From Lachnospiraceae bacterium (GTDB taxonomy: Bacteria; Bacillota; Clostridia; Lachnospirales; Lachnospiraceae), in NCBI GenBank assembly GCA_910574965.1, contig CAJTDB010000026.1, forward strand, positions 1-52,769: a stretch of DNA of 52,769 nucleotides. Reading direction: 5' to 3'. The notes under the pieces were generated by a model. The model was given only the letters and a program-made list of their open reading frames with translations. It had not been told where the DNA came from and made no database searches. A program made the translations under genes and the position numbers. Positions 24,741-32,828 of the stretch are shown here, in pieces. Every line of letters starts with the position of its first letter. The first letter of the stretch is position 1.

Positions 24741-24755
24741 AAGGAGACGAGGAGT

Positions 24756-25682
24756 ATGTACCAGAAAATGATGATACCCGTAGACCATGGGAACCGCAAT
24801 ATGAAGACAGAGCAGTTCATCTTTACCTCCGGCCTGGTGGAGAGTGACAGCAGGCCTGCGCTGGGAGAATACCTGTATTATGATGGGCGCTATTATGCAT
24901 TGACAGAGCAGAGGATCCCTTACATGAGGGATAAGACGGCAGATGACCGGTTCTTTATCCTTACGCTGTTCGGGATCGCCATGGAAGCGGAAAGGCAGGC
25001 GCTCTGTAAAGAAGATACCATCCTTCAGGTGTCGCTTCCCGTTGGCCTGCCCCCAAAACATTATGGAGCGCTGTATCAGAAATTCCAGGAGTATTTCAGC
25101 GGGCGGGGCCGGCAGAGCTTTACATACAGAGGGAAGGCTTATACCATAGAGATAGAACAGGTATCGGCGTTTCCCCAGGACTATGCGGCTGCCATGACTA
25201 TTTATCCGAAGATATCGGAGTTTAACAAAGTGGTGACGGTGGATATAGGGGGCTTTACGCTGGATTATCTGCTGATCCGCAGTGGGAAACCGGATCTGTC
25301 TGCCTGCGATTCTCTGGAAAAGGGCGTAATTACGCTGTATAATAAGGTGATCTCCCGCATCAATTCCGAGCATGATATCCTGCTGGAGGACAGTGATGTG
25401 GACCGGATCATCCGGGAGGAGAAAACAGACTATGGCACACAGATCCAGAAAACGGTCCGGGAAATGACCAGGACCTATGTGGACGACCTGCTGGGCACGC
25501 TTAGGGAACGTGGGATTGACCTGAAGACAGGATGTGTGGTGTTTATCGGAGGAGGCGCCCTTCTGCTCCGGAAATATCTGGCGCATTCCGAGAAGATAGG
25601 ACACTGCGTGTTCATAGAAGATATCCGGGCCAATGCAAAGGGCTATGGGCTCCTTTACCAGATCCAGAGGAAAGGCAGGTAA
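24756..25682 (+). CDS. parM: ParM/StbA-like plasmid segregation actin
   Basis: A 308-residue actin-fold ATPase. Phosphate 1 loop PVDHGNRNMK (residues 8-17), VTVDIGGFTLDYLLI (phosphate 2) and CVVFIGGGALLL (adenosine loop) are in the order and spacing of ParM-type filaments. Length matches the family. AAAAGGAG lies before ATG. ParM filaments push apart sister plasmids attached through ParR and the centromere. The adjacent ParR-like gene and upstream repeats support a complete type II partition locus, surprising next to an integrase and suggestive of an episomal stage. Confidence 0.87.
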   Translation: MYQKMMIPVDHGNRNMKTEQFIFTSGLVESDSRPALGEYLYYDGRYYALTEQRIPYMRDKTADDRFFILTLFGIAMEAERQALCKEDTILQVSLPVGLPPKHYGALYQKFQEYFSGRGRQSFTYRGKAYTIEIEQVSAFPQDYAAAMTIYPKISEFNKVVTVDIGGFTLDYLLIRSGKPDLSACDSLEKGVITLYNKVISRINSEHDILLEDSDVDRIIREEKTDYGTQIQKTVREMTRTYVDDLLGTLRERGIDLKTGCVVFIGGGALLLRKYLAHSEKIGHCVFIEDIRANAKGYGLLYQIQRKGR

Positions 25683-25686
25683 CTGC

Positions 25687-26061
25687 ATGGGGAAGAAAAA
25701 TGCTTTTGTGACGACCATAGGGTTCAATAAAAATGATCCGAACCATGTGGCAGTAGCAGAGCTGTTAAACAGTATGAAACGGGGGAAGGCCCAGTATATC
25801 GTCAATGCAGTGCTGGCATGGCAGAACGGAGGAAATCCGGGGGAGGCAGGCTCCGTGGGGTCGCCTCTCGATTATGAAAAAATCCGGCGCTTTGTGCTGC
25901 AGGTGCTGGATGAACGTGAACGGCAGGAGAACCACCATGAAGTACACATGGAAAATCAGGGGGAACAGGAGACAGGGGAGATGCCGGGAGGGATGGGGCT
26001 TGAGCTGGACGAAGGTGCCATGGCAGGGATCCTGTCCTCTCTGGAGGCGTTTAAGGGATGA
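25687..26061 (+). CDS. parR: ParR-like partition adaptor
   Basis: A 124-residue protein four bases after parM. The N-terminal half (FVTTIGFNKNDPNHVAVAEL followed by LNSMKRGKAQYIVNAVLAW) has the strand-helix-helix arrangement of ribbon-helix-helix ParR proteins of Firmicute plasmids; the C-terminal half is acidic and ends in a short hydrophobic-acidic helix (GAMAGILSSLEAFKG), like ParR tails that cap ParM. I start at ATG 25687, because the upstream part of the open frame lies within parM. Confidence 0.72.
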   Translation: MGKKNAFVTTIGFNKNDPNHVAVAELLNSMKRGKAQYIVNAVLAWQNGGNPGEAGSVGSPLDYEKIRRFVLQVLDERERQENHHEVHMENQGEQETGEMPGGMGLELDEGAMAGILSSLEAFKG

Positions 26062-26092
26062 AGGGAACATAAAAGGGGAGCACACAGGAGGA

Positions 26093-26347
26093 TTACTGTC
26101 CTGTCTCCCCTTTTCCCAGCAGTTCGTCCGTGGATATATGGAAATATTCGGCAAGGATTGCCACCTCGTAGTCCGGAACGAAACGGCTGCCCTGTTCGAT
26201 GCGCAGAATGGTAAGGTCGCTGCACTCCATGCCCAGGAGCTGGAGCCGGCCTGCAAGGGCGGCCTGGGAGAGCCCCTGACTGGTGCGGAGCTGTCTTATT
26301 TTCGGACCTATGATGTTTTTGGAAGTTCCATTCCAGTAGATCTTCAT
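26093..26347 (-). CDS. XRE-family helix-turn-helix regulator
   Basis: An 84-residue Cro/CI-type protein: IGPKIRQLRTSQGLSQAALA and LTILRIEQGSRFVPDYEVAI give a full XRE domain covering almost the whole protein. AAGGGAG lies six bases before ATG. It is convergent with parR, and two 18-bp direct repeats sit in its upstream region, one touching the ribosome binding site; they are probable operators. It may control the divergent gene at 26502. Confidence 0.88.
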   Translation of the reverse strand: MKIYWNGTSKNIIGPKIRQLRTSQGLSQAALAGRLQLLGMECSDLTILRIEQGSRFVPDYEVAILAEYFHISTDELLGKGETGQ

Positions 26348-26356
26348 AGACGCTCC

Positions 26357-26427
26357 CTTCTAAAGATGAAGTATATGAATTGATTTTACCGGAATGGCGT
26401 GATAATATACTTCTAAAGATGAAGTAT
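26357..26427. promoter_or_regulatory. Direct-repeat operators between xre and the divergent gene
   Basis: The 18-bp sequence CTTCTAAAGATGAAGTAT occurs exactly at 26357-26374 and 26410-26427, 53 bp apart (start to start). Each copy contains the inverted repeat CTTC..GAAG, the size expected for an XRE dimer site. Confidence 0.7.
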
Positions 26428-26501
26428 CGAAAAATAGAAACAGAATAGTGGAAAATCGGGGAATACTGGATGTAGAAAGTGAAATAAAGGAGATGTATGG
26501 T

Positions 26502-26837
26502 ATGAATGACGTGTGGTTGAAGATCGCCCAGTTTTTAGGAACTTTGAACGGGGAAAATGTAAAACGGGAAAGCTATGTGCGTACCCCGGAATATGAAGCG
26601 GCTCTGGAGGCATGGAAAGAAACAGAGCAGGAATGGGAAGTCTTTCTGGAAACCCTGCCTGCAGGAGAACAGGAGAAGGCAGAGGAATTGAAGGAGCGTT
26701 TGGAGGATTTTGCGTCTGCTCAGGAGAAACGAGCTTACATTCAGGGTTATGCAGACTGTGTACAGGTGTTGTACCACATGGGGCTTCTGAAGGAAAATGA
26801 AGGATTGAAATGGGCGGAGAAAGTAGACCAAAAGTAG
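26502..26837 (+). CDS. Conserved hypothetical protein (DUF6809-like)
   Basis: A 111-residue helical, acidic protein. The ending AYIQGYADCVQVLYHMGLLK is characteristic of a small Firmicute family I associate with DUF6809; function unknown. I start at ATG 26502, nine bases after AAAGGAG; the open frame extends to 26448 without a ribosome site. It is divergent from the XRE regulator and likely under its control. Confidence 0.65.
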   Translation: MNDVWLKIAQFLGTLNGENVKRESYVRTPEYEAALEAWKETEQEWEVFLETLPAGEQEKAEELKERLEDFASAQEKRAYIQGYADCVQVLYHMGLLKENEGLKWAEKVDQK

Positions 26838-26898
26838 ATATTCATCAGAAAGCTCAGTGACATTTGCGGCATCCAGGATGCATTTCACTGCAAACAGG

Positions 26899-26927
26899 TT
26901 GTTTGAATGAATCAGACAGACTATAAT
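26899..26927 (+). promoter_or_regulatory. Promoter of the lipoprotein pair
   Basis: TTGTTT (26899-26904), 17-bp spacer, TATAAT (26922-26927), about 40 bp before the first lipoprotein start. Confidence 0.7.
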
Positions 26928-26967
26928 AGCTGTTATTTCTATAAATAGCCAGGAGGTAAGAAATTTT

Positions 26968-27525
26968 ATGAAACTGAAAAAGGCAATGATATTATTTGGT
27001 ACTGTCTGTATATTGAGCACAATGATTGCAGGTTGCGGTTCCGATTCTGAATCTGCTGTTAAAACAGAAGAAAACCAGGCAGATGAAGCATCACCGGAGG
27101 AATCAAATGATGCGCCATTAGAAGGCGTTGATGGGAGCGCAGAGGAACATCAGGAAAATACATCAGGAAAATGGCAGGTTTTAGAGCCGGATGTTGCCGC
27201 TGCTGTCGATGCGGATTTCCTGGGTAAGGTTCGGAAGATAGAAGAGGACTCATTTTTCATCGTTGAGAGGAAAGTGAAAATTCTTGATGATGGTTCCATA
27301 GTATACAGTTCTCCAAGCTCCGATGCGGATATTCCCGATTCCCAGTTGATTCATGTAGTTTTTGAAGAAGATACTTGTTTTTATTTGAAAGACACGGATG
27401 AAAATGAAGAAGGCTATGGGAACAAAGAGGCCGGATTTCAGGATTTGAAAGAGCATATGTCCGTTGAAATGAAAGGCAGCTTTAAAAATGATGAATTTCA
27501 TGCTACAGAAATACGGTTCTTTTAG
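26968..27525 (+). CDS. Acidic lipoprotein, unknown function (first of a pair)
   Basis: A 185-residue predicted lipoprotein: signal peptide with lipobox IAGC near residue 23, then a long acidic, serine-rich linker (about 25-75), then a domain of about 110 residues with alternating strands (ADFLGKVRKIEEDSFFIVER and LIHVVFEEDTCFYLKDTDEN). CAGGAGG precedes ATG. The next gene, 18 bases on, has the same plan, so the two probably act together outside the membrane. The C-terminal domain looks OB-like but I do not recognise a family. Confidence 0.8.
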   Translation: MKLKKAMILFGTVCILSTMIAGCGSDSESAVKTEENQADEASPEESNDAPLEGVDGSAEEHQENTSGKWQVLEPDVAAAVDADFLGKVRKIEEDSFFIVERKVKILDDGSIVYSSPSSDADIPDSQLIHVVFEEDTCFYLKDTDENEEGYGNKEAGFQDLKEHMSVEMKGSFKNDEFHATEIRFF

Positions 27526-27543
27526 AAAAAGAGGAGGAAGATT

Positions 27544-28047
27544 ATGAAAAGAAAATGTATTCTAATATTTATGATAGTTTTGGCAATGGGGATGACCGCC
27601 TGCTCATCCGAATCAAAAGAGGATGCAGTATCTGTGGAGACTGATTCCCCACAGGAAACGGATCAGAAAGAAACCGCAGATACAAAAGCTGAGGAAGTAG
27701 AAACGAATCTTGTGAAACCGTCAAAGCCGGAGAGTACAGAAGAGGATGGAAAAGTTTCTCCGGAAGACGAGGAAAACATAGAGGGCGATCCAATTGCCGG
27801 AATTGTTGAAAAGTATGAAGGTAACACAATCGCAATCAAAAACCCGGATGATGACATGCTCTATTATTTTTCCACGGAGAATGCCCAGATACTGGAAGGG
27901 TTTTCTACGGAGAGTGCACAAGAAACAGAAGGGGAACCCTCGATTACCGTGGGCGATAAAGTAGAGATCAGTTACCGTGGGCTGATTGATTTTGATGAAG
28001 AGCATCCAGATGAAGCTGTGAAAATTGTTGTGATCACAGTTGAATAA
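27544..28047 (+). CDS. Acidic lipoprotein, unknown function (second of a pair)
   Basis: A 167-residue lipoprotein with signal peptide and lipobox MTAC near residue 20, an acidic glutamate/threonine linker (to about 80) and a strand-rich C-terminal domain (DPIAGIVEKYEGNTIAIKNP and VGDKVEISYRG). Same architecture as the preceding gene, suggesting an old duplication. AGAGGAGGAAG lies before ATG. A terminator follows at 28111. Confidence 0.8.
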   Translation: MKRKCILIFMIVLAMGMTACSSESKEDAVSVETDSPQETDQKETADTKAEEVETNLVKPSKPESTEEDGKVSPEDEENIEGDPIAGIVEKYEGNTIAIKNPDDDMLYYFSTENAQILEGFSTESAQETEGEPSITVGDKVEISYRGLIDFDEEHPDEAVKIVVITVE

Positions 28048-28110
28048 ATTTGCTGATACAGAGAATGTTTGCAAAACCAGATTTTAATATCTACATAGCC
28101 ATATACAAAG

Positions 28111-28138
28111 ATCCCGTCGCTAAGGCAATGGGATTTTT
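28111..28138 (+). terminator. Terminator after the lipoprotein pair
   Basis: ATCCCGT (28111-28117) pairs with ATGGGAT (28128-28134, one G-T wobble), followed by TTTTT. Confidence 0.75.
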
Positions 28139-28147
28139 GTAATTCTC

Positions 28148-28205
28148 TTGACAGTTACTTCATAGTGTCTTATACTGTACTTGTTAATACAATACAGTAT
28201 AAGAC
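28148..28205 (+). promoter_or_regulatory. GntR operon promoter with palindromic operator
   Basis: TTGACA (28148-28153), 17-bp spacer, TATACT (28171-28176). A perfect 13-bp inverted repeat, GTCTTATACTGTA (28167-28179) and its complement (28193-28205), covers the -10 box, typical of YtrA-type autorepression. Confidence 0.85.
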
Positions 28206-28222
28206 GGGAAGGCGGTGGCAGT

Positions 28223-28597
28223 TTGGAGATTGTTGTAAGTAATAAGGCAAGTCGTCCTCTGTACGAGCAGATTGTGTCGCAGATAAAAGCGCAGGTTATG
28301 AGCGGTGATTTGAAATCCGGGGAAGCGCTTCCCTCTATCCGCTCCCTTGCAAAATCGCTGCAGATCAGTGTTCTGACCGTGCAGAAGGCATATGACATCC
28401 TGCAGGAGGAGGGCTTTATTGAAACAACAGCCGGGAAAGGCTGCTATGTATCTGTCCAAAATCAGGACTTTTATTTGGAAGAACAGCAAAAAAAGATAGA
28501 GGGCTGTTTCAATGACGCGATAGAAATTGCCCGTATGAGCGGAATACCGCTTGATAAACTAATTAGCTTATTAACATTATTATACGAGGAGGATTAG
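28223..28597 (+). CDS. GntR-family regulator, YtrA subfamily
   Basis: A 124-residue protein: N-terminal winged helix (residues about 10-75, RPLYEQIVSQIKAQVMSGDL, SGEALPSIRSLAKSLQISVL, wing TTAGKGCYV) and a short helical tail instead of a large effector domain, the hallmark of YtrA regulators. These usually repress a following ABC transporter operon and respond to envelope antibiotics. The start is TTG 28223; the open frame upstream overlaps the operator. The ABC ATPase gene follows after two bases. Confidence 0.87.
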   Translation: MEIVVSNKASRPLYEQIVSQIKAQVMSGDLKSGEALPSIRSLAKSLQISVLTVQKAYDILQEEGFIETTAGKGCYVSVQNQDFYLEEQQKKIEGCFNDAIEIARMSGIPLDKLISLLTLLYEED

Positions 28598-28599
28598 CG

Positions 28600-29451
28600 A
28601 TGACAAATGCTTTCATGGTATCAGGGCTTACCAAAACTTATCAGGATTTTGTTTTGGACCACGTCTCGTTTACCGTTCCCAGTGGCTCCATTGTCGGACT
28701 GATTGGAGAAAACGGCGCAGGAAAAAGCACAACCATCAATGCGGCTTTAGGGCTGATTCAAAAGGAAGACGGTGTTGTATCCATTTTGGACAGCGAGGAA
28801 CTGGACGGGGACGTCAAAGAACAGATTGGCGTCGTGTTTGATGGCAGCAATTATCCGGAAATTCTTTCTCCCCGAAAATTGAACCGGGTTATGAAAAACA
28901 TTTACAGGACATGGGACGAACAGGCTTATTTGCGTCTGCTGAAACAGTTTTCCCTGCCGGCGGATAAGAAGATCAAACAGTTTTCAAAAGGAATGAAGAT
29001 GAAGCTGGCAATCTCTGTTGCATTTTCCCATCATTCCAGGCTGTTGGTCCTGGACGAAGCCACCAGCGGCTTAGACCCGGTTGTCCGGGATGATATTCTG
29101 GATATGCTTTTAGATTTCGTGCAGGACGAAGAACATTCCATTCTGGTGTCTTCCCACATTACCAGTGATTTAGAGAAGATTGCCGATTATATCGTATTCA
29201 TCCATGAAGGGAAAGTGGTTTTTGAGAAACCCAAAGACGAACTGACCGAACAGTATGGCATCATCAAGTGCGGTGCGGCGCAGTTTGACGCGCTGGATAA
29301 ATCCGATATTATATCGTACCGTAAAATGGACTATGAATGGCAGATACTGGTTTCAGACCGGGAGAGGATGCAGAAAAAATATCCGAAAGCCCTGGTTGTC
29401 CCGGCAACGATTGATGAAATTATGCTTCTTTATGTAAAGGGGGAAAAGTGA
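28600..29451 (+). CDS. ABC transporter ATP-binding protein (YtrB-like)
   Basis: A 283-residue ATPase: Walker A IGENGAGKST (35-44), the signature region FSKGMKMKLAISVAF (a variant of LSGGQ), Walker B LLVLDEATSGLDP and H-loop SSHIT. The C-terminal 80 residues are a family-specific extension. GAGGATTAG-type site before ATG. Pairs with the membrane protein whose start overlaps its stop. Likely exports or removes an envelope-active compound. Confidence 0.9.
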   Translation: MTNAFMVSGLTKTYQDFVLDHVSFTVPSGSIVGLIGENGAGKSTTINAALGLIQKEDGVVSILDSEELDGDVKEQIGVVFDGSNYPEILSPRKLNRVMKNIYRTWDEQAYLRLLKQFSLPADKKIKQFSKGMKMKLAISVAFSHHSRLLVLDEATSGLDPVVRDDILDMLLDFVQDEEHSILVSSHITSDLEKIADYIVFIHEGKVVFEKPKDELTEQYGIIKCGAAQFDALDKSDIISYRKMDYEWQILVSDRERMQKKYPKALVVPATIDEIMLLYVKGEK

Positions 29452-30080
29452 TGAAAGGTGTTTTGGTGAAAGATCTCTATATTGCCAGGAGCAATATTCT
29501 CGTAACGATTGTCAGCCTGGTTGTTCTGGGCTTTGGGTTATCCTTTTTGCTGGAAACCAGCGCACTTCTGGTTCTGGCTCCGGTTGCCGCTACAACAGCA
29601 GCCTTTATCAGCATTACCAGTGACGCGGCATCCAAATGGAACAAAAATGTCATTACCATGCCGGTATCAAGGAATCAGATCATTGGTGAGAAGTTTCTGT
29701 TTTATATCCTGCTTGCCGTATTGGGAATGCTGACAGCGCTGGTACCCTGTGCCGTCCTTGCCTGTTTCGGTATGGATATCACGCTTCACTCGCTGTTACT
29801 GTACGGATCTATCGGGATGAGCGCTACCCTGTTGGCAGGGGGCATCAGCCTGCCGTGTGCATATCTGTTTGACCCGGAGAAATCGCAGATTGTCTTTATG
29901 ATGTCATTTATGGCGTCAACAGGGATTATTACGGGGCTTGTTCTTCTTATCAATTTGCTTTTTCCTGTAAAGGAGAATATCCTTCTGGCTTTCCATATTG
30001 TACTTATCATTTCTGGTATCTGTTTTTTTATTTCATACCGGATTGCGGTAAAGGTATATCGGAAGCGGGATATTAGCTGA
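29451..30080 (+). CDS. ABC-2 type permease
   Basis: A 209-residue membrane protein with six hydrophobic segments, matching ABC_2-type permeases paired with YtrA/YtrB operons. The start ATG 29451 shares its A with the stop codon of the ATPase gene; AAGGGGGAAAAGTG provides the ribosome site. A 13-bp hairpin follows the stop but has no T-tract. Confidence 0.85.
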   Translation: MKGVLVKDLYIARSNILVTIVSLVVLGFGLSFLLETSALLVLAPVAATTAAFISITSDAASKWNKNVITMPVSRNQIIGEKFLFYILLAVLGMLTALVPCAVLACFGMDITLHSLLLYGSIGMSATLLAGGISLPCAYLFDPEKSQIVFMMSFMASTGIITGLVLLINLLFPVKENILLAFHIVLIISGICFFISYRIAVKVYRKRDIS

Positions 30081-30101
30081 TGAATATAGGATGAAAGAGG
30101 C

Positions 30102-30137
30102 GGGGTGCAGACAGCTGACGAAGACTGTCTGCACCCC
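30102..30137. other. Strong hairpin after the YtrA-type operon
   Basis: GGGGTGCAGACAG (30102-30114) pairs perfectly with CTGTCTGCACCCC (30125-30137). It is followed by A rather than T on the plus strand, so it is not a canonical intrinsic terminator; it may protect the mRNA 3' end. Confidence 0.6.
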
Positions 30138-30212
30138 AAAAAAATTTATGGAATTTAGATAGACAAATATTCTGGAAAGGAATCCGGGCATAGGATGAAA
30201 AAAGTTGCCTAC

Positions 30213-30245
30213 TGTAACATTTCGCGGACATTTGCTTGTTATACT
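30213..30245 (+). promoter_or_regulatory. Promoter of the OmpR-type two-component operon with tandem response-regulator box
   Basis: ACATTTC, three bases, GACATTT, six bases, then the -10 box TATACT (30240-30245). No -35 box is seen; the two ACATTT repeats, ten bases apart, take its place. The same arrangement precedes the ABC operon at 32149. Confidence 0.65.
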
Positions 30246-30271
30246 ATGTAAAAAAGCAGAGGAGTGTGAAT

Positions 30272-30961
30272 ATGAAAAAGATTTTACTGGTAGAGGATGA
30301 CGACCTTTTAAATAAAACGCTGACTTATAACCTGATCTCTGAGGGTTATGATACCGTATCAGCTCTGAATGCCGGCACAGCCACCGAGTTATTGACGCAG
30401 ACGGAATATGACCTGGTACTTCTGGATATCAACCTGCCGGATGGCAGCGGCTATGACCTGTGCAGGCTCATAAAACCGGAGAACCCTGACACGCTGGTGA
30501 TCTTCCTGACGGCCAACGACCAGGAGAGCGACCAGATCCGGGGGTATGAAGTGGGGGCGGTGGATTATATCACCAAGCCCTTTTCCATTGGGGCGCTGCT
30601 GCGGAAAATACGGGCGATGTTCGCTATGCTGGAACACCGGGGAATGGCAAAGGATTTTTATGATGACGGCAGGCTGTTCCTGGACTTCTCAGAACAGACA
30701 GCTTCGTTGAATGGAAAGCCTCTTACCCTTTCCCCCATGGAATATAAGATGCTGTACCTGTTCTGCAAAAATCCAAAACAGATCCTGACCAGGCAGCGCC
30801 TTCTGGAGCGGCTGTGGGATGCGGATGAAAACTATGTGGACGAACACACACTGACAACCTCCATCAGCCGTATCCGGGGCAAGATTGAGGCGGATGGCGA
30901 TACTTATATCAAAACGATTTACGGAATCGGGTATCAGTGGATGGGAGGCGAGAGAAAATGA
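30272..30961 (+). CDS. OmpR-family response regulator (BceR-like)
   Basis: A 229-residue regulator: receiver domain with the acidic pocket EDD (8-10), phosphoacceptor Asp52 (LLDINLP), conserved Thr in FLTAND and Lys in YITKPF; C-terminal OmpR winged helix (residues about 130-227, LSPMEYKMLYLFCKNP and YIKTIYGIGYQW). GAGGAGTG lies before ATG; the open frame upstream to 30236 is not used. The stop overlaps the kinase start (ATGA). Likely activates its own operon and the ABC operon through the repeated ACATTT box. Confidence 0.92.
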   Translation: MKKILLVEDDDLLNKTLTYNLISEGYDTVSALNAGTATELLTQTEYDLVLLDINLPDGSGYDLCRLIKPENPDTLVIFLTANDQESDQIRGYEVGAVDYITKPFSIGALLRKIRAMFAMLEHRGMAKDFYDDGRLFLDFSEQTASLNGKPLTLSPMEYKMLYLFCKNPKQILTRQRLLERLWDADENYVDEHTLTTSISRIRGKIEADGDTYIKTIYGIGYQWMGGERK

Positions 30962-31989
30962 ATCTGGGACGAATCTCTGTAAAAAGGATATTCCTGCTGC
31001 TTAGCGGCGGTATGGCGGTTTCCATGCTGGCCATCTGTGCGGTTTTCTTTGTGGTGACAGGACAGATATGGATACTGATTGTCGGTATATTACTGATGCT
31101 CTGCGCCCTTGCATGGATGTTCCTTCTGACGGTTGCCTTCAGCAAACGGCTTTCCATATTTACCAGGGAGCTGTGCCGGGCAATGGATCAGATGATAAGC
31201 GGAAGCGGAGAGCCTGTGCGTGCTGCGGACAGTGAAACACTCTTTGCCCGTATCAGCTACCGTCTTTCGCGGCTGTATGGGATCATGCAGGAGAACCGGA
31301 GGAAGGTGGATGAGGAACGGCAGGAGCTGCAGATGCTGGTGTCAGATGTTTCCCATCAGGTAAAAACACCGGTGGCAAATCTGAAAATGGTGACGGACAC
31401 ACTGCTTTCAAAGCCGGTCACAGAAGAAGAACAGCTGGAGTTCCTGAAAGGCATCCGGAATCAGACGGACAAGCTGGAGTTCCTTTTTCAGGCTCTTGTG
31501 AAAACCTCCCGGCTGGAAACAGGGGCAATCCGGTTGGAAAAGAAAGACGCCCTGCTGATCGACACGCTGGCTTTTGCCTTAAGCGGCATCGTATATGCGG
31601 CGGAGAAAAAGAATATATCCGTAACGGTGGACTGTCCGGAGGATCTGTGCCTTTCCCATGACAGCAAGTGGACGGCGGAAGCCATATTCAACCTGCTGGA
31701 CAATGCGGTGAAGTATACCCCGGCCGGAGGAGCCATCCGAATTTCCGTAGAACAATGGGAAATGTATGTAAAACTGAGTGTGTCTGATACCGGCAAGGGT
31801 ATCCCGGAGAGCAATCAGGCCGCTATTTTCCGGCGCTTTTATCGTGAGGAAGAAGTACACGAACAGCAGGGCGTGGGCATCGGCCTGTATCTGACCCGCG
31901 AGATCGTAACGAGGCAGGGCGGCTATATCAAAGTGGTTTCGGAGCCGGGCAAGGGTTCGGAATTTTCCATTATGCTCCCTACAAGATAA
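30958..31989 (+). CDS. Sensor histidine kinase (BceS-like)
   Basis: A 343-residue kinase: two membrane helices (about 10-33 and 36-60) with almost no external loop, so it is an intramembrane-sensing type; dimerisation helix with His133 in VSDVSHQVKTPVANLK; ATPase domain with NLLDNAVKYT (N box), DTGKGIP (G1) and GVGIGLYL (G2). Kinases of this short-loop type sense through an associated FtsX permease, here encoded just downstream. Start ATG 30958 overlaps the regulator gene by four bases. Confidence 0.9.
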   Translation: MNLGRISVKRIFLLLSGGMAVSMLAICAVFFVVTGQIWILIVGILLMLCALAWMFLLTVAFSKRLSIFTRELCRAMDQMISGSGEPVRAADSETLFARISYRLSRLYGIMQENRRKVDEERQELQMLVSDVSHQVKTPVANLKMVTDTLLSKPVTEEEQLEFLKGIRNQTDKLEFLFQALVKTSRLETGAIRLEKKDALLIDTLAFALSGIVYAAEKKNISVTVDCPEDLCLSHDSKWTAEAIFNLLDNAVKYTPAGGAIRISVEQWEMYVKLSVSDTGKGIPESNQAAIFRRFYREEEVHEQQGVGIGLYLTREIVTRQGGYIKVVSEPGKGSEFSIMLPTR

Positions 31990-31996
31990 TTTTTGA

Positions 31997-32081
31997 AATG
32001 TCCGAGTCTTGTAACATTTCAGCCGCATTTTTTATGCCGCTTCGGACATTTCTGTGACATTTGGATTTTATAATGTCCGAA
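31997..32081. promoter_or_regulatory. Intergenic control region of the FtsX-type ABC operon
   Basis: Contains AAATGTCCGA (31997-32006), TGTAACATTTC (32010-32020), then the promoter block ACATTTC (32046-32052), three bases, GACATTT (32056-32062), six bases, TATAAT (32069-32074). A perfect inverted repeat TTCGGACATT (32041-32050) / AATGTCCGAA (32072-32081) brackets it. The tandem ACATTT block matches the one at 30213-30245. Confidence 0.7.
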
Positions 32082-32148
32082 GAACAAGGTTCTTAGAACT
32101 TTGTTCTTTAATCAACAGGCAGAAAGCCTTGAAAGGAGCATTTGATTT

Positions 32149-32814
32149 ATGAATGTATTACAAACAATCGATCTGAAAAAGTATTATGGCAGTGAGCCAA
32201 ACATTACCCGCGCCCTGGATGGCGTCAGCCTCTCTGTGGAACAGGGTGAGTTTGTGGCAATCGTCGGAACGTCCGGAAGCGGTAAATCCACCCTGCTTAA
32301 CATGATGGGCGGGCTGGATACGCCCACGTCCGGCAATGTTATTGTCCGTGGGGATGAGCTGGCCAAAAAGAATGACGAGGAGCTGACCATCTTCCGCCGC
32401 CGCAACATCGGCTTTATCTTCCAGAACTATAATCTTGTCCCGATCCTGAATGTTTATGAAAATATTGTTTTGCCTGTGGAGCTGGACGGAGATGTGGCAG
32501 ACAAGAAGTTCATGGACGAGATCGTGGGGATGCTGGCACTTCAAGATAAACTGCAGAATATGCCAAATAACCTTTCCGGCGGACAGCAGCAGCGTGTCGC
32601 CATTGCCCGCGCCCTGATCACCAAACCGGCCATTATCCTGGCCGATGAGCCCACCGGAAATCTGGATTCCAGGACCAGCGCCGATGTGCTGGGGCTTTTA
32701 AAGCGTACCAGTATGGAGTTTAACCAGACCATTGTCATGATTACCCATAATAACGAGATTGCCCAGCTTGCTGACCGGATCATAAGGATTGAGGACGGCA
32801 GGATCGTAGAGTAA
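32149..32814 (+). CDS. ABC transporter ATP-binding protein (BceA/MacB-like)
   Basis: A 221-residue ATPase with all motifs: Walker A GTSGSGKST, Q-loop FIFQNYNLVPILNV, signature LSGGQQQRVAIARA, Walker B IILADEPTGNLDS and H-loop MITHN. This is the LolD/MacB/BceA class, which drives mechanotransmission by FtsX-like permeases rather than classical transport. TTGAAAGGAG precedes ATG. Two FtsX permeases follow. Confidence 0.93.
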   Translation: MNVLQTIDLKKYYGSEPNITRALDGVSLSVEQGEFVAIVGTSGSGKSTLLNMMGGLDTPTSGNVIVRGDELAKKNDEELTIFRRRNIGFIFQNYNLVPILNVYENIVLPVELDGDVADKKFMDEIVGMLALQDKLQNMPNNLSGGQQQRVAIARALITKPAIILADEPTGNLDSRTSADVLGLLKRTSMEFNQTIVMITHNNEIAQLADRIIRIEDGRIVE

Positions 32815-32828
32815 GGAGGTGGCAGACC

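Noticed and set aside
24462-25805. Long minus-strand frame of 447 codons opposite parM
   Set aside because: It covers the repeat region and is antisense to a clear ParM; composition is of a shadow frame.
30102-30137. Intrinsic terminator
   Set aside because: The stem is strong but is followed by A, not T, on the plus strand, and has no T-tract on the other strand either.
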